Assembly: GCA_947247005.1 (NCBI GenBank) | Contig: OX365948.1 | Location: 54,853,401 to 54,917,400, forward strand | DNA: 64,000 nucleotides | Direction: 5' to 3' | From: Spisula solida | Taxonomy: Eukaryota > Mollusca > Bivalvia > Venerida > Mactridae | In this document: piece after piece, positions 46,456 to 58,134 of the stretch | How positions within the stretch are numbered: position 1 is the stretch's first letter | How the letters are laid out: every line of letters starts with the position of its first letter | The notes under the pieces: model-generated | Told to the model about the DNA's origin: nothing | Seen by the model: the letters and a program-made list of their open reading frames with translations, nothing else | The model's database searches: none | Made by a program: the position numbers and the translations under genes

Positions 46456-47957
46456 ATTAGTGCTCTTTTTTATTTGCTATTACCTTTTGTTGTCGATGCA
46501 TTGTAGTAGCGATGCACAATTTGAAATCGATAGATATATCACAATCTGGGCAAGTCTTGTCACTAATCTTGGATTGTATTTTAATGGGATGCTCAAAATT
46601 TGATGCAGATTTTGAGACACTGTGTTCAGACAACATTAGAATGGTGTATATAAGTGACAAACGATAATGCCGCATTATACAGAAATAGCAGAGAACAAAA
46701 AGACACAAACGGATCAGTGTACAAAATGATAGCTATGCATGAAAGTGGCCCCTGTCAAAATGACGATAAATGAGATTTGGTGGCTTGATGATGAATGGTT
46801 CTTCACTTTTTCTATTATTGTTGGCGATTTTGGAGATCTAGCACAATGTTCTAGTCGATAGAGTTCAAGTGGAAAACTACGGAATTCGAAAGGGATGCAA
46901 CCATACGGAGAATATCGCTTGCTTATAATGAGAATGTCGTAAGTAGAAAATCAATATTTTGAAGAAAAAAATGTCGAAAAACTACTCTTTACGTATGGAA
47001 AAATAAGCTTACTAAACTTCAAGTTGGTCAACATGAAAATAGGCTCCTAGGAAGCGCCATGAGATGAAGATTTCATATATGCATGAGTCTTATAAGGTCG
47101 TAAGTAATACTTATGACCTTCTATTTCTAAGCCAGCGATACGTCCACCTACTGTAGTTCGATGGTATGAAGACCAAATTGAAGACAAACATCAATACAAA
47201 AATTGTCAAATATAAGTGAAGACAATCAGAGAATGTAGTAATACACGATACAAGTGGTCAGCTGGGACAACTTTCTTCTGGATATGGAAGTAGTAAAAGC
47301 AGATTGAATTGCAAGCAATACTGAAAAATCAAATATTTTCGAGAGCTCAAAACTTTGCAAATTTGTTATTATAATATTGTTGGCGATAAATGATCACAAT
47401 TTTTAAATTTTAGCTTTATGCAATCTATAAGCTTCAATATGAAAGTGATAAGACACGAGCAGACTTTTTGCCAATTCATTGAAGTTGTTAATATAGCGAT
47501 AATAAAATATTCGCGAATATAAATGTTTTTTAATAATGGATTGATGTCACCATTAGGGATAGTTGTATGTAGTTGGTTGACAGTCTGTGTTACATGTAAC
47601 TGTGATGGTTTAATCGACCCGCTTGGGCGTTAGGAGTTTTGGCAATATTTCCAGGAGTAGTATTACTCGTCTCACTTTCTGCTCTCACGTACAATTGCTA
47701 TTTCACTACCGGTCTGTTCCATCGATTGATTGGGGCTTCCAGAAGTGATAGTAATACATCATTGAACATGTTCTGTAAAACTTGCGTCATGAACGGCAAG
47801 TTACATTTTATGCTATATGATTGCAAATGTTCATCACGTAACGGAAATAGCTATGAATGGACCATATCCTCCGGTAGACCACCAACAACATTATTTGCCA
47901 ATTCATTGATTGAATCCCTCAATAGAGAAGGAATAGGGGAAGACTTAGGAAGAAAGA
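46254..47957 (+). other. 1.7-kb block present in U2 only
   Basis: The U1 and U2 alignment ends at about 46,253 (ttttgatataa / tctgatttaa) and resumes at 47,957 (atggacaaagaact, U1 37,998). The block contains a family B element (46,916-47,137), a short family A-like trace near 46,650-46,725 and the frame at 47,606-47,974. No inverted ends or target duplication were found at its borders, so a deletion in U1 is as likely as an insertion in U2. Confidence 0.7.
46916..47137. mobile_element. Family B miniature element in U2
   Basis: Left end cgcttgcttataatgagaat, right end ctatttctaagccagcg, and interior aaaataagcttactaaacttc / aacatgaaaataggctcc in the orientation opposite to 27,119-27,357. The flanks are ATAT and ATAC, a possible worn 4-base duplication. 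Confidence 0.8.
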
Positions 47958-47974
47958 AATGGACAAAGAACTGA
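47606..47974 (+). other. Open frame with hydrophobic leader, unknown
   Basis: The frame is open from 47,606 to a TGA at 47,972-47,974, with no ATG before the hydrophobic segment GVVLLVSLSALTYNCYFTTG. A following Cys-bearing part reads MFCKTCVMNGKLHFMLYDCK then CSSRNGNSYEWTISSGRPP. An acceptor-like tatttccag precedes the hydrophobic segment at about 47,644-47,652. It may be an internal exon of a secreted or membrane protein or a chance frame. There is no U1 counterpart except its last few codons. Confidence 0.2.
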
Positions 47975-49564
47975 CGACCAGCTCGTTGTTTTGGAACAAA
48001 GCAAGGACGCCAGCACTCGTCAGACTAAGTTGGCAGAGAGTGGCGGATGTCCTATCCTCCTTGGTGCGAAGAGGAATACGTTAGTAAGTATATATTAACT
48101 ACGTCCAAATGGGGCTTATATTCACTTGAGATTTGGGATTTAATCTACATCTGTAATTTCACAGTGTTTATAGCAGTATCGACCACTTCGTCGTAAATTA
48201 TATATAGGCATTGCAGACTTGCTTCGATCCAACAATAAATAAGATTATCAGTGCACTTTCCTAAAACAAATGTAGAGACATTACCTACAGACATGCCGTT
48301 AATAAAAACTAGGTATTAGCGCGGACACGACCGGTATATTGGATATTTGAAGTTACCAATATATATAGTGTAGGAAAATTTTCTAAAACAGTAATAAATA
48401 CTGGTCGGATCGATGGTGGGTCCTGTTATTTCTACTGTTATTACTCCTTGTGTAGTTAATGATTGCCCTGACGATTTATAAATTGGGATAGCTCGTCTGT
48501 GATTTCTCGATATACTGTGTCATTACTTGTTGTTTGTAGTAGATACAAATTCTTTCAAATTAGATTGTGCTGGTAGGAAATTGAAATAATTGATACCGAT
48601 TGGTACGAAATGCTTCTGTTTTGGTCCATGCTGTATGCATATGGCGATACTGTAATCCATTTAGCCGATTCATAATCTCAATATTGTTCGAGTTATTGCT
48701 GCGTTCTGGGGGAAAACCTTAGAGATTCGATTGTATTCTGCACCTATCGCCGTGCAGTCATCTGTATACGTACATCGGCTTTTCAAAACCCATTGCCTAC
48801 ATCAGTACATTAATAGATATCGCAATATTGAGCGGTGTTTTAGTTTCTTCTACATATTTCGATATATATTTCGATCAAGTTTGACGAACTCGTAAGCACT
48901 TTTTCCATGATATTTAAGTAATGTAACCTTATTAGCACAATGGCATGAATAATAACTAAAGCTATTTCCACTTGTTCTAAGTATTATAACGGAGCTCTGC
49001 AATCGACATACGACATTAAAACATTTCAAGTATAATGTTATTACTGGCATTATGTAATTTGCTGTATGACGAATGTAATTGACAGTACATGTATAAAACG
49101 TTTTTGCTATTGTTATCACCTTAATAAATTCACAATTCAAACACTGCTTAGTTATAACGTAGGGTATCCATTGCCAACGAGTTGACTGTATCTAAGTATC
49201 TAACCCGTTGAGTCTGAATAGCAAAAAGTACTTTTTCAGAAATATTAGTACAATTCCTTCGAATCACGAAAAGTATGTTTTTATGATGTTCTGAAAATTT
49301 TCGCGACTGATTATCTTTGGTGGAATTGTTTATTCTCGAAGATGTATTTAAGAACAAAACATGTCATCGTTAACTCTTGAAGTACATGTACTAATATGGA
49401 ATTATGCACATTAGTTTCCGGAACTGCTAGTGTGTGTAGACTGGCAAGGATAACCACTTTTAGTTCTCATTGTTAGAACAAAGGCGTAAAATATACTTGT
49501 TTGTTAGTTTTTATAGTTTTTAGTTCTCCCTCGCAATCGGAGGTCATTTGCCAGTTAGGCAGGG

Positions 49565-49879
49565 ATGATACGGAATGGCCATGTCCTACAACTACGCAAA
49601 ATACTAGTCGTGTTCAGATCATTGTTTGTTATCCTTCTTAATTTATTGTCAAATACTGCGGGCAGTTGGCCCAACCAGTTCTCCCGAATCTGCCTATCTG
49701 CAACAAATACGAAATACGAAGTTACATTTCTCTTTTACAACCAACCACATACAGATGACCTGACCGTAGAATCTGTCAATTTTCTACAAGACAAACCCAT
49801 ATTCGAAAGGGAAAGCAACACTCAACAGAAACAGGCAGGCATGAAAGGCACAGAAAGGCACACACGTAGAAGAATGTAA
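49565..49879 (+). other. 104-codon ATG frame running into family A
   Basis: MIRNGHVLQLRKILVVFRSL is followed by FVILLNLLSNTAGSWPNQFS, a signal-anchor-like stretch. Then comes TKYEVTFLFYNQPHTDDLTV. The last 30 or so codons (from ERESNTQQKQ) are translated family A sequence, so the natural end of any protein would be earlier. The U1 partner is broken by indels. Confidence 0.2.
49790..49862 (-). repeat. Family A fragment (shared with U1 40.1 kb)
   Basis: Contains gaaagggaaagcaacactcaacagaaacaggcagg. Present at the same relative position in U1 (40,104-40,170), so older than the duplication. Confidence 0.6.
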
Positions 49880-50519
49880 AATCGCATTTTCTTTATATGT
49901 ATATTATATCCTTATATAGAGGATATTACATGAGTGTCTTTTCATATAGATTTTATTAAACGAGTTGAATAAAATAATAAAATTTTATCGATTTTAATCA
50001 ACGAGTTTAATAAATCCATTGAGGAAAGTCACAAATGTAATGTTTTTTTTATCACATGTTAGGCTTTTCCTACAGAAACATAAAATAGCTACCTATTTTC
50101 CCAATAATTAACGCGCAACTTTGGCGACGTCGCCTATACTTTGAATGACTTCGCGTGATAGCTTTAATACACTCGTGTATTATCAAAATTAAATAATGGC
50201 TTTATTACGCTACCGCGACGTCAAACATGTGATAAAGTAGGATTCTAGGCTGCATAACCTAGCATGAGTATGTGTCAGTGTGTACATGGCCGATGGTTTT
50301 AATCCATTACAAAATCAATTAAACAAACCATTGGTGTCAATATTTATGTTTTCTTTTTGAATCTTATTCATATGGCTGTTCTCTATCCCTCTGGAACGTA
50401 ATATTGTTACTATTCTACATAATTACTTTATACAGAATAATAAAGCACACTGGTATCAAAGGCGTCCCGCTTTATGTAGTTTTGTTACTAAGCAATGTAA
50501 TTTGTACGTTTCTCGAGTT

Positions 50520-50684
50520 ATGGTTAAAGAAATTGCCAGCGCGTCTATCGACAGAATGTCTACAAATAGAATTGAATATAAATCTCCACTGATTTCCTAT
50601 TTCTACATCATGACAGATTTAATTAATATAATTATTATATTCTATTTCACTCACATCATTCACTGTTGTGAGAAGTGTTGTTAG
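50520..50684 (+). other. 54-codon ATG frame, partner of 40,523-40,687
   Basis: MVKEIASASIDRMSTNRIEY, then KSPLISYFYIMTDLINIIII and FYFTHIIHCCEKCC, stop. A one-base deletion upstream (relative to U1) changes the frame before about 50,400. Conservation is probably due only to recent common origin. Confidence 0.2.
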
Positions 50685-51185
50685 TTATACATGTATATGT
50701 ATGTATCTGTTTTCTCGGATCAATGTAAACCTTTCTAATATCACTCGGCTTCCGAAAAAGTTCCGAAATTACTGGTGTCCGTGAATATGAGTCTGAGATA
50801 TTGCTTTGTAAAGTTCATGTGGTGTGGTATTTAAATTCGAGGTAATAATCAAATGTAGGTCTACAAAATTATTCAGACATGTTAGTATAAAATTAACTAT
50901 GTTTGTTTGCTTAAGTAACCATTTGCAACAGTTGACTACTCTGATCCATGTTTGAAAGCATCACAATATCATCGTCGCTTTATAAATAAAAGAAAATGTA
51001 ACTTACATGTAACACTCATGAATGTGTCAATTTCGTTCTATATAATTACACAAAGGCATGCACAGTTTTAAGAATGAATTTACATTTAATCTGATGCAAT
51101 CTGTAGACCATTTTTGCCTTTTATTATCTAGTCGATCACTATAAAAAGGTAATCTAAGAACACGGAAATATTGAAGCTGTTGATC

Positions 51186-51362
51186 ATGTTCGTTTCCTCG
51201 TTCACCGCCCTACATTTAGCTGAACCATCGGGCGCACTTCAAATCACCATATCCCAACATGTAAATTGTTTCATTAATCTCACCAAGGCAGTCAGTATCG
51301 CTTGTAATATCTTGAACTATTTCATCGTGTATGGAGCTTTTATCGCTCGTTCTGTGACATAA
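51186..51362 (+). other. Partner of the small secreted-peptide frame
   Basis: The original start codon is ATA here. The next ATG (51,186) gives MFVSSFTALHLAEPSGALQI, which still has a leader-like hydrophobic part, then SQHVNCFINLTKAVSIACNI and a shared end YGAFIARSVT, stop. It is eight codons longer inside than U1, and the indel keeps frame. Confidence 0.25.
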
Positions 51363-51844
51363 TGAATTGATGAGCTGGGATCTTAGAGTAATATTTTCTG
51401 ATCTCAAAATGTTCCAGCCCAGTAACACTCAGAAATGTTCTTTAACACAATACGTGTAATTGCGTCAAGTAATTGAATTCAGCGAAATAAATAGGTTTTC
51501 TTAACGCTGATAAAATTTAATTAAATGGACAGACAATTTGTTCTATAGATATTAGTTTGGTTTGTTGTTTTCCACTACGATAGATTAAATGTCAGCCCAA
51601 CACACATGAATGATGGATAAAAAAGATCTTAAAGACAACTTACTAATATTCATTTGACATAGAAGCCAAATCCCTCATTTCCTATCACGGGTGACAATGT
51701 ATAGAAAACGCAATTGAACTTAGCCATCACACAATCACTTCATTACTGAATGGAATACTAGAAGCAATTTATGATTAAGTGTCATTTGTTAGTGATGTTT
51801 GAGTTGTATTATCGTTGTTATCTTGGAAGGGTGTATGTGTTAAT

Positions 51845-52445
51845 TATGTCCTCTTTGCCAACACTTGGCTGATCCGTGTAGACATTAGACGCTTACGGTT
51901 TCGTCTTTGCCTAAAATTGACTGAACCGTTTAGACACTTACGGTATTCCCTTTGCAAACCATTTGCTGAACCGTTTGGATGTTTACGGTGTCCTCTTTCC
52001 CAATAATTGCTGAACCGTTTAGATGTTTACGGTGTCCTTTTTACCAAATATTGGCTCGACCGTTTAGATGTTTACGGTGTCCTCTTTGCCAACTATTGGC
52101 TGGACCGTTTAGATGTTTACGGTGTCCTTTTTGCCAACTATTGGCTGGACCGTTTAGTGGTTAATGATGCCCTCTTCGCAATCCATTGACGGACCCGTTC
52201 GTTCATACGTTGACGGTGTTGTCGATGCCAACCAATTGCTGAACCATTTATACGTTTAAGGTGTCCAATTTGCCAACCATTGGCTGAACCATTTAGATGT
52301 TTAAGGGGTCTCCTTTGCCAACCATTGGCTGAACCGTTTAGTCGTTTACGGTGTCCTCTTTACCATCAATTGACTCAACCGTTCAGACGTTTACGCTGAA
52401 CCTTATATATGTTTACGCTGTCCTATTTAAATGTTTACGGTGGTA
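51845..52445 (+). repeat. 45-bp minisatellite, ~13 units
   Basis: Unit ttggctggaccgtttagatg, then tttacggtgtcctctttgcc, then aacta; the exact period is 45 between 52,081 and 52,126. Central units are the most alike; both ends are degraded. Because 45 is a multiple of three, periodic frames (repeats of GPFRCLRCPFCQLLA) arise automatically and are not evidence of a protein. Confidence 0.95.
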
Positions 52446-52755
52446 CGTTTGTTTCATTCATCTATTCAGTGTGAGCTATATTCATGTGTGTTTGGTGCGT
52501 GGTCTTTTCATGCCCTGCTCGTCTAGTAAGAGCAGTAAACAAAGTCTCCCTTGTCACCAAAGCGATCGATGTTGGAATACAGGGTGTGTACAGTTATTGG
52601 TTTTCTTTGTGATTTTGGCTACTACCGGTTACGCTCTCTCCTCCACATGTTGAGAAGGTGTCGGTTGCTTGTGGTAGAGCAAGCACTTGTTGATAATAAA
52701 CTCTAGGAAGTCTTGTAAAGTCTAGTCAAGTAACAACAATGATTGCTGAAACCTG

Positions 52756-52999
52756 TCCCCGATCTCCTGAAGCATCTCAATCTGAGCTGAATCTTATCTC
52801 AAATATTGTCATGTGTCTTTGAGTTAAATTCTACTGAAGGCTGAACTAAAACATGGCAAAAGAGAACGGAATCCTTATATTGAATGTATTGCAGTAACAT
52901 GAGGGTCCAACTTCACATTGTTCTCAAATTCAGACTCGTATTTGAGAAAATCTCAATTTGAGTTGAGATATTTACTGGAGATGCTTTGTGAGATCGAGA
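52756..52999. mobile_element. Family H miniature element, copy 2
   Basis: Begins tccccgatctcctgaagcat and ends ctttgtgagatcgaga. Sub-terminal aatctcaatttgagttgag matches copy 1. Flanked by CCTG at 52,752-52,755 and 53,000-53,003, the complement of the CAGG flanking copy 1. Confidence 0.85.
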
Positions 53000-53003
53000 C
53001 CTG

Positions 53004-54337
53004 CAACTAAACATTCCGATGATAGATTGTAGCATTGAAAGTACGACATTGTGCATTTATCTTTAACCATCAATAAGACACTGGAGTATCAGTTGCATTG
53101 AAGGCAGCTTTGTTCAAAATAGGCAAGTAAAACTGGCACCAGTTTTGGTCGCGATATGCACAGGGTACGTGTTTGCTATTTCATCCGTTTTTGCTGATTA
53201 CAAAGATATATTTTCTCAGAGAAAAGTCACAACTGAATTCGTAATGTTGAACAATGCTTTATGAAACCAATGGAATAAACTCCATTCATTACAATAAAAT
53301 CTAGTCATGTCGATTCTTGTTTTTGCAATTTCCCTTTTATGTGGTGATACGAAGTTTTAAATTAACGAAATGCAGAATGTTAGTGACTCAAATACTTAAC
53401 AAAAAGTTGTGTTTTTTTCAAATCAATATTATACTTAAATTGTCCCTAACACCAAGTGACGCCAATTGTTCCCGTCTGTGACATATAACGCTCCATGTCC
53501 ATCCATTTATTTTCAAATCGTTGGGTGTCGATCTTGTCAAGGTTTCCTTACATCTGCTTGTGTTTCTGTTTCCTACTGCATAGTGTCCACCTTATGGCAA
53601 CCCGTGGGAATGTTTTCATCAAAACGTGTCGTAGTTCTTTTTATGACAGAAAGTGAATATCACACAATCATTCTGCTAATTCAAAAAAGATCACCTTACA
53701 TCTGCTCGTGTTTCTGTTCCCTGTTGCATGGAGGCCACTTATGGTATCCCGTGAGAATGTTTTCATCAAAACCTGTCGTAGTTCTACTCATTTCAGTGCA
53801 TATTACATAATCATATAATAGTATATATGCGTTATGTTATACCGCTTAGCACAGACATATTTTCAGGACTAAATATGCGAACACATATATTCTATTACTG
53901 TTTATGTGAAGTAGCATACGTATCGGATATTCTGATTAACCATTTTGTTCGTGAATCAGAAATGAACTCAGGCTTGTTCGATCTATAATGATATAATCAC
54001 ACTTATTTTGGTCTACCGTAGACGTGTATAGTTAATAACCACCCTGACGACGATTTAATTGGGTACAGCTTGCCTGCAAATGCTGCGATTATACAATGTA
54101 TTACAGACCTTGTCTGAATTTGTTCTTTACAAAGACTAGTGATTGCTGAAAATTGCTTCGACACATGGACACACTATTGACAAACATTATCACTTACTAT
54201 ATGTAATTTAATCCAACAGTATGGGTATATTTACTGGCTGTCCCTGTCTGAGCTATTACATCATGTTAGCTAAAATTCACCTTTCCTGGGGTTGAGAATT
54301 TGCCAGGACGTCAACCAACGTCTAAAAGATAACAACA
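53004..54337. other. Unique stretch with a degenerate duplication
   Basis: Two ~105-base direct repeats (53,541-53,645 and 53,689-53,795) share ccttacatctgc(t)cgtgtttctg and gaatgttttcatcaaaac. They account for the periodic 114-codon frame there. Otherwise I see no feature. Confidence 0.6.
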
Positions 54338-54430
54338 AATGGGAAAGGCAACACTCAAAAGGAACTGCAGAACACGAAAGACATGAAAAGGAACACAAAA
54401 ACATACCGACTACAATTACAAGTCACATGA
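54338..54430 (-). repeat. Family A head fragment
   Basis: aaatgggaaaggcaacactcaaaaggaactgcagaacacg, followed by a short diverged body. Confidence 0.55.
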
Positions 54431-54679
54431 AAATATTGAATTTCATCAAAAAATGATGTGGTATAAACCAAATTCAATCCAAACACACAAATATCATCTA
54501 TTTATTAAACGCATATACGCTCGAAGGACATTTAGAATAAGTTTAAATTTCCATCTTTTTTGCTTGAAGGTTTGACCAAACGCATTTTCAAGTACGTGAA
54601 TTACCAAGTAACCCTGCAATATTATTCGAAGCTAGTGATGAAAGAAATATAAAGTACTCATAGTATAATTATATTAAGA

Positions 54680-54765
54680 AAATCGGATAGGGAAGGCTGC
54701 ACCCATCTGAAACAGCCGAGCATTGAAATAACACAAACCACAATCACAAGGCACAATTATGACGT
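54680..54765 (-). repeat. Family A head fragment
   Basis: aaaatcggatagggaaggctgcacccatctgaaacagccg, then acaatcacaaggcacaatt. Confidence 0.65.
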
Positions 54766-56916
54766 TCTGTTATTTGTCTGGTTTCTGAGAGTGCTTGTCC
54801 CAACTAACATCTTATAAAATAATACGTGTAAGGCTACCAAGAACATTGGAAATTCTCAGTACTCTCTTAATTAACAGTTGTCAATGAAACAGTGTCCTGC
54901 TGCTAGAATTCTACCCTGGATGAGATTGAAACATGAATATTGCACACTCCCTGAATTAGACGATATTACAGAGGAAACAGTTATTTGGTGAGTATGTAAA
55001 CGTTGACAACTGTCGATGAATTAAAGATATGATTTTACCCTTCATGGACCGGACTTGTTGTTCCCGTATTTAATTAAAGTGTTCGGGAACGGGGTTGTGG
55101 CTTAATACCAGACCACTTCCTGTAACTGTTGACTGATACTACTATATAGTTGGAAACGTGGTACCATTCTATGTGTCGCTGATATATCAATCGGAACATC
55201 TCGACCATTTCTACGTAGCGATAAATGCCGTACGGACCGTTCAGATTGGTGATATATAATACATTTTCTAGCTAGGCGCTCGGCAAGCAATGTGACTTGC
55301 AGGACTGTTTGGCAAATTGTCAGTATAACGCAACTTGGTAATTTCCATATGACTGAAATACTAGTATCACCAAAAGAAGTTTTATACAAAATACAAACAA
55401 AACAATATTACTACCGTACTTTGGGTTAACAATATATGGATTTTTAATAGAAAGTTTGTATTAAAATACATACTCGCTGCCTTATTAAGAATCAGGGTAT
55501 GCAGTTGTTTTATCGTAACATTTCGATTTTCTTAAAAAATTAACTGGATATAAAAAATGTATATAGAATATAGCAGCTGTTTATCAGCATGCAGCGTTAA
55601 AGTCCAATATTCGCTGTCAGGGAGCATTACTCAAACACTCGAGTCCATATTTGATGAAGTCAATTTCCGGTTATGTTCTTATTATATTTTCTCTTAATCA
55701 ATATTTACGATGGTATCAATGACATGCGATGACTTGGCAAGACGTATCAGGCAAAGCTTGCACGCACGCTATAAGAATACCACATTACTCAATGTGTTAA
55801 TATGGAGAACTTGAGACTAGAAAATAGCATGTGTCTTAATGTCCTCCACCATATGGATGTTTTCTGTTTTCTGTCCGACGTAATCGTTATAATAAAATAA
55901 TCATTATTCAATATTGATTCTACTCAATTAAAGCCTTCCGCCTTATGTTCATTCCCGATATAAAAGACTGAATTCGATTTTTTATTCCGTACGACGTGGT
56001 TAAAACAATGTTGTGAAGCTACTGTGAGACTGCTTCTTATATTGGTAATATGTAATTGGTTTGCCGTGCTCATATTGGTATAGAGGGTTGAGACATTGAT
56101 TAAAATTTATTTCGTACTTGTACTCAGCGCTCTGTACAATACTAATTCACTATAGTGAGTTTGATTTCAGTTTCGAGAAAACTAATATAAAAGGTGTTAT
56201 GATCACCGTTTTTAATTGCCATGCTAGTGTGAAAACACGGACCATTGAACTAGGTCTAGAATGGTAATTACATTCACTACGATCGGGCCTCAGGTACGAT
56301 ATTCCGTAGACGTTTCAGACAGGGAGTCTGTAGAATTTAAACATATTTGTCACCATGGTTAGAATATTGTCATTATGGTTTAACCGCCTTGTCTCGACTA
56401 AACTTTGGGGACAATGTTAAAGCATGTTAATGCGTATAACTTAATGCAATTGAAGTTCAGTCGTGTAGAACGCAGTATCAAAGGGAAGTAATTCAGACTA
56501 AAACCGAAAGAGGACACAATATCTGCACGTTAGTTTGACTCAACGGGCATTTAACTCCGTGTGACAGTGATGAGACCCTAAACGATCAAACCGAAAGTAT
56601 GCAATAAAATGTGCCAAGGGTTTACGCAAATGAATTCCGCGATGTTTAATATGTTGGTGTCGAGTATGTATTTAAACTAGCCGTATGTACTTGCACTCGA
56701 CTTTAATTTGTCAGTCTGACTTGTAGTTTAACATTGAATCCATAGATCTGCTATCTTGTTAAATGTACGTGCTATTTGATTAGCAATTAAGCTTTATTAG
56801 TTTATTTATGTAAATCCATGTAAACATTGTGTAATGAATAAATAGTTGATCGTATGACATAAGTCATTTATGCTTGTGATATTCTACATACGACCGATAA
56901 CTTTTTATGTACTGAA
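54766..56916. other. Unique stretch, one weak exon candidate
   Basis: A short inverted pair (gttcccg / cgggaac, 55,060-55,090) lies beside the candidate frame at 55,102-55,389. Nothing else is recognised. Confidence 0.5.
55102..55389 (-). other. Possible terminal exon, unknown product
   Basis: The minus-strand frame opens without an ATG and ends in TAA. Its upstream DNA is T-rich, and an acceptor-like actagtatttcag precedes codons for WKLPSCVILTICQTVLQVTL. The later part is basic and polar (HQSERSVRHLSLRRNGRDVP, then SATHRMVPRFQLYSSISQQL). It is single copy in the window and slightly richer in GC than its surroundings. A membrane segment with a cytoplasmic tail is one reading; no family is recognised. 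Confidence 0.2.
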
Positions 56917-57454
56917 AGGTGCTGTCTCACGTATTTGTGTTTCGCAGAAATAAAATAAAATTGTCAAATATTCGCGTTCCCTATATATGCCATTAACAGC
57001 CACAATGTCATTGGAATTAACGAAACATCGGTATTTTGTAGTTACAAATGTATTTAGAATTTTACATCCACAATTCTATAGGGTATTAATACCCTATAGA
57101 ATTAACACTACTATCACTTAAATTGTCTGAAATTTGTTTGCATTCGATGAAAACAAATGGCAAAACTAACTGAATACCTCACTGATGTTTACGCTGTAGT
57201 TTGTTGAAGTTACATTTCGATCACGTGTGAATGAACTAATCCACAAAGCATTTTGAAAGGAAACTCTACGCTATTTTCAAAAGGAAAAATACAGGGTGTG
57301 CTATATCAAGAGTGGTTTAAATTGCTTACATGCCATCAATGTAAATCTTTCATAAAACAACCGTCGGTGACTTTCTAAGTACATTAATGCTTGCATGGTT
57401 AGGTAGGAAAATTACGTTAAACAACAGTTTTAGCCCAATCTGTGAGGCAGCACT
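56917..57454. mobile_element. Family F miniature DNA transposon, copy 2
   Basis: Ends aggtgctgtctca and tgaggcagcactt are inverted. Internal blocks match 20,291-20,683 in order (ataaaattgtcaaatattcg, aacatcggtattttgtag, catgccatcaatg, ggttaggtagg). It carries about 130 extra bases at 57,165-57,300. The palindrome at its centre is 57,072-57,103. Confidence 0.8.
57072..57103. repeat. Perfect 32-bp palindrome in family F
   Basis: AATTCTATAGGGTATT meets its exact complement. It is four central bases shorter than the copy at 20,457-20,492 yet still fully symmetric. Confidence 0.9.
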
Positions 57455-58130
57455 TCTTTTAAATAAAGTCGTTAGTCTGCATTCGACTAAGACAGTAAAT
57501 GAGTGCTCGTTTCGGTTTTTTTCCTGTTTGACTGGTCAATGACCTCAGACATCGAGAGAAGAGACAGTTGTATGATACAAAGAGTCTATGTGCACTACCT
57601 AGCTCTTTCAGTATATAGACTCTGTGGTTATTAAAGTTTCCTATGTACGGCACCCATACACACTAGTCTACCAATCAGTTCTTCTATTGATTGATGGGAT
57701 AACAACCTTTCAAGTGTTTCAGAAATTACCAAGTGTCCTGGTCCGAGGACCCGATAACCGATCCTGCAAGGACCTTTCGATTCGTAGTTATCCATTTCTA
57801 CAAAACATCAGCACACACTGCTCTTGTTGAGATGTTTTTGTCACGAACGCATGGTGATTAAAAATTCAATAGAAATGAATTTCTGAACTCATTTTGAAAT
57901 TGTGCAATTTCAAATCAGAGAAGGGGCATCTGGTTTGTCTGTACAAAACATTTGTCCGGTTTCTATAAATAGAATGAGATATTGCACCAGCATGAGGATA
58001 TTTCGCCCCGCATAACATGCACTAACAGTTCTTCAAGCAATGCATTAACAGATTGGGTTGTAGTAATAAAATTCGGTATCCTTGGATGTTATAGTTTTCA
58101 ACGCATGCACAGTTGAATGTATGAATTTAG
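57455..58130. other. No feature recognised
   Basis: Short frames only (longest 68 codons). No repeat shared with the rest of the window was noticed. Confidence 0.45.
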
Positions 58131-58134
58131 CTGT

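Larger units (their letters stand above)
41905..52440 (+). repeat. Tandem unit U2 (~9.9 kb plus minisatellite)
   Basis: Second direct copy of the U unit, beginning immediately after U1. Offsets to U1 are about 8,928 near 43,020, 8,257 near 45,976, and 9,997-10,001 from 50,500 on. These shifts reflect U1-only DNA around 35.1-36.5 kb and a U2-only 1.7-kb block at 46,254-47,957. It ends in an expanded 45-bp minisatellite. Module E (42,030-42,290) and a family A copy (42,500-42,709) sit at the same places as in U1. Confidence 0.9.

Noticed and set aside
51815..52189. Overlapping frames with 15-residue repeats (e.g. GPFRCLRCPFCQLLA)
   Set aside because: The 45-bp unit is divisible by three, so long periodic frames arise automatically in several phases. 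There is no start context or homologue, and the array is unconserved in U1.
53466..53810. 114-codon frame with an internal repeat
   Set aside because: It is created by two diverged ~105-bp direct repeats. The start is not ATG-supported and no domain is visible.
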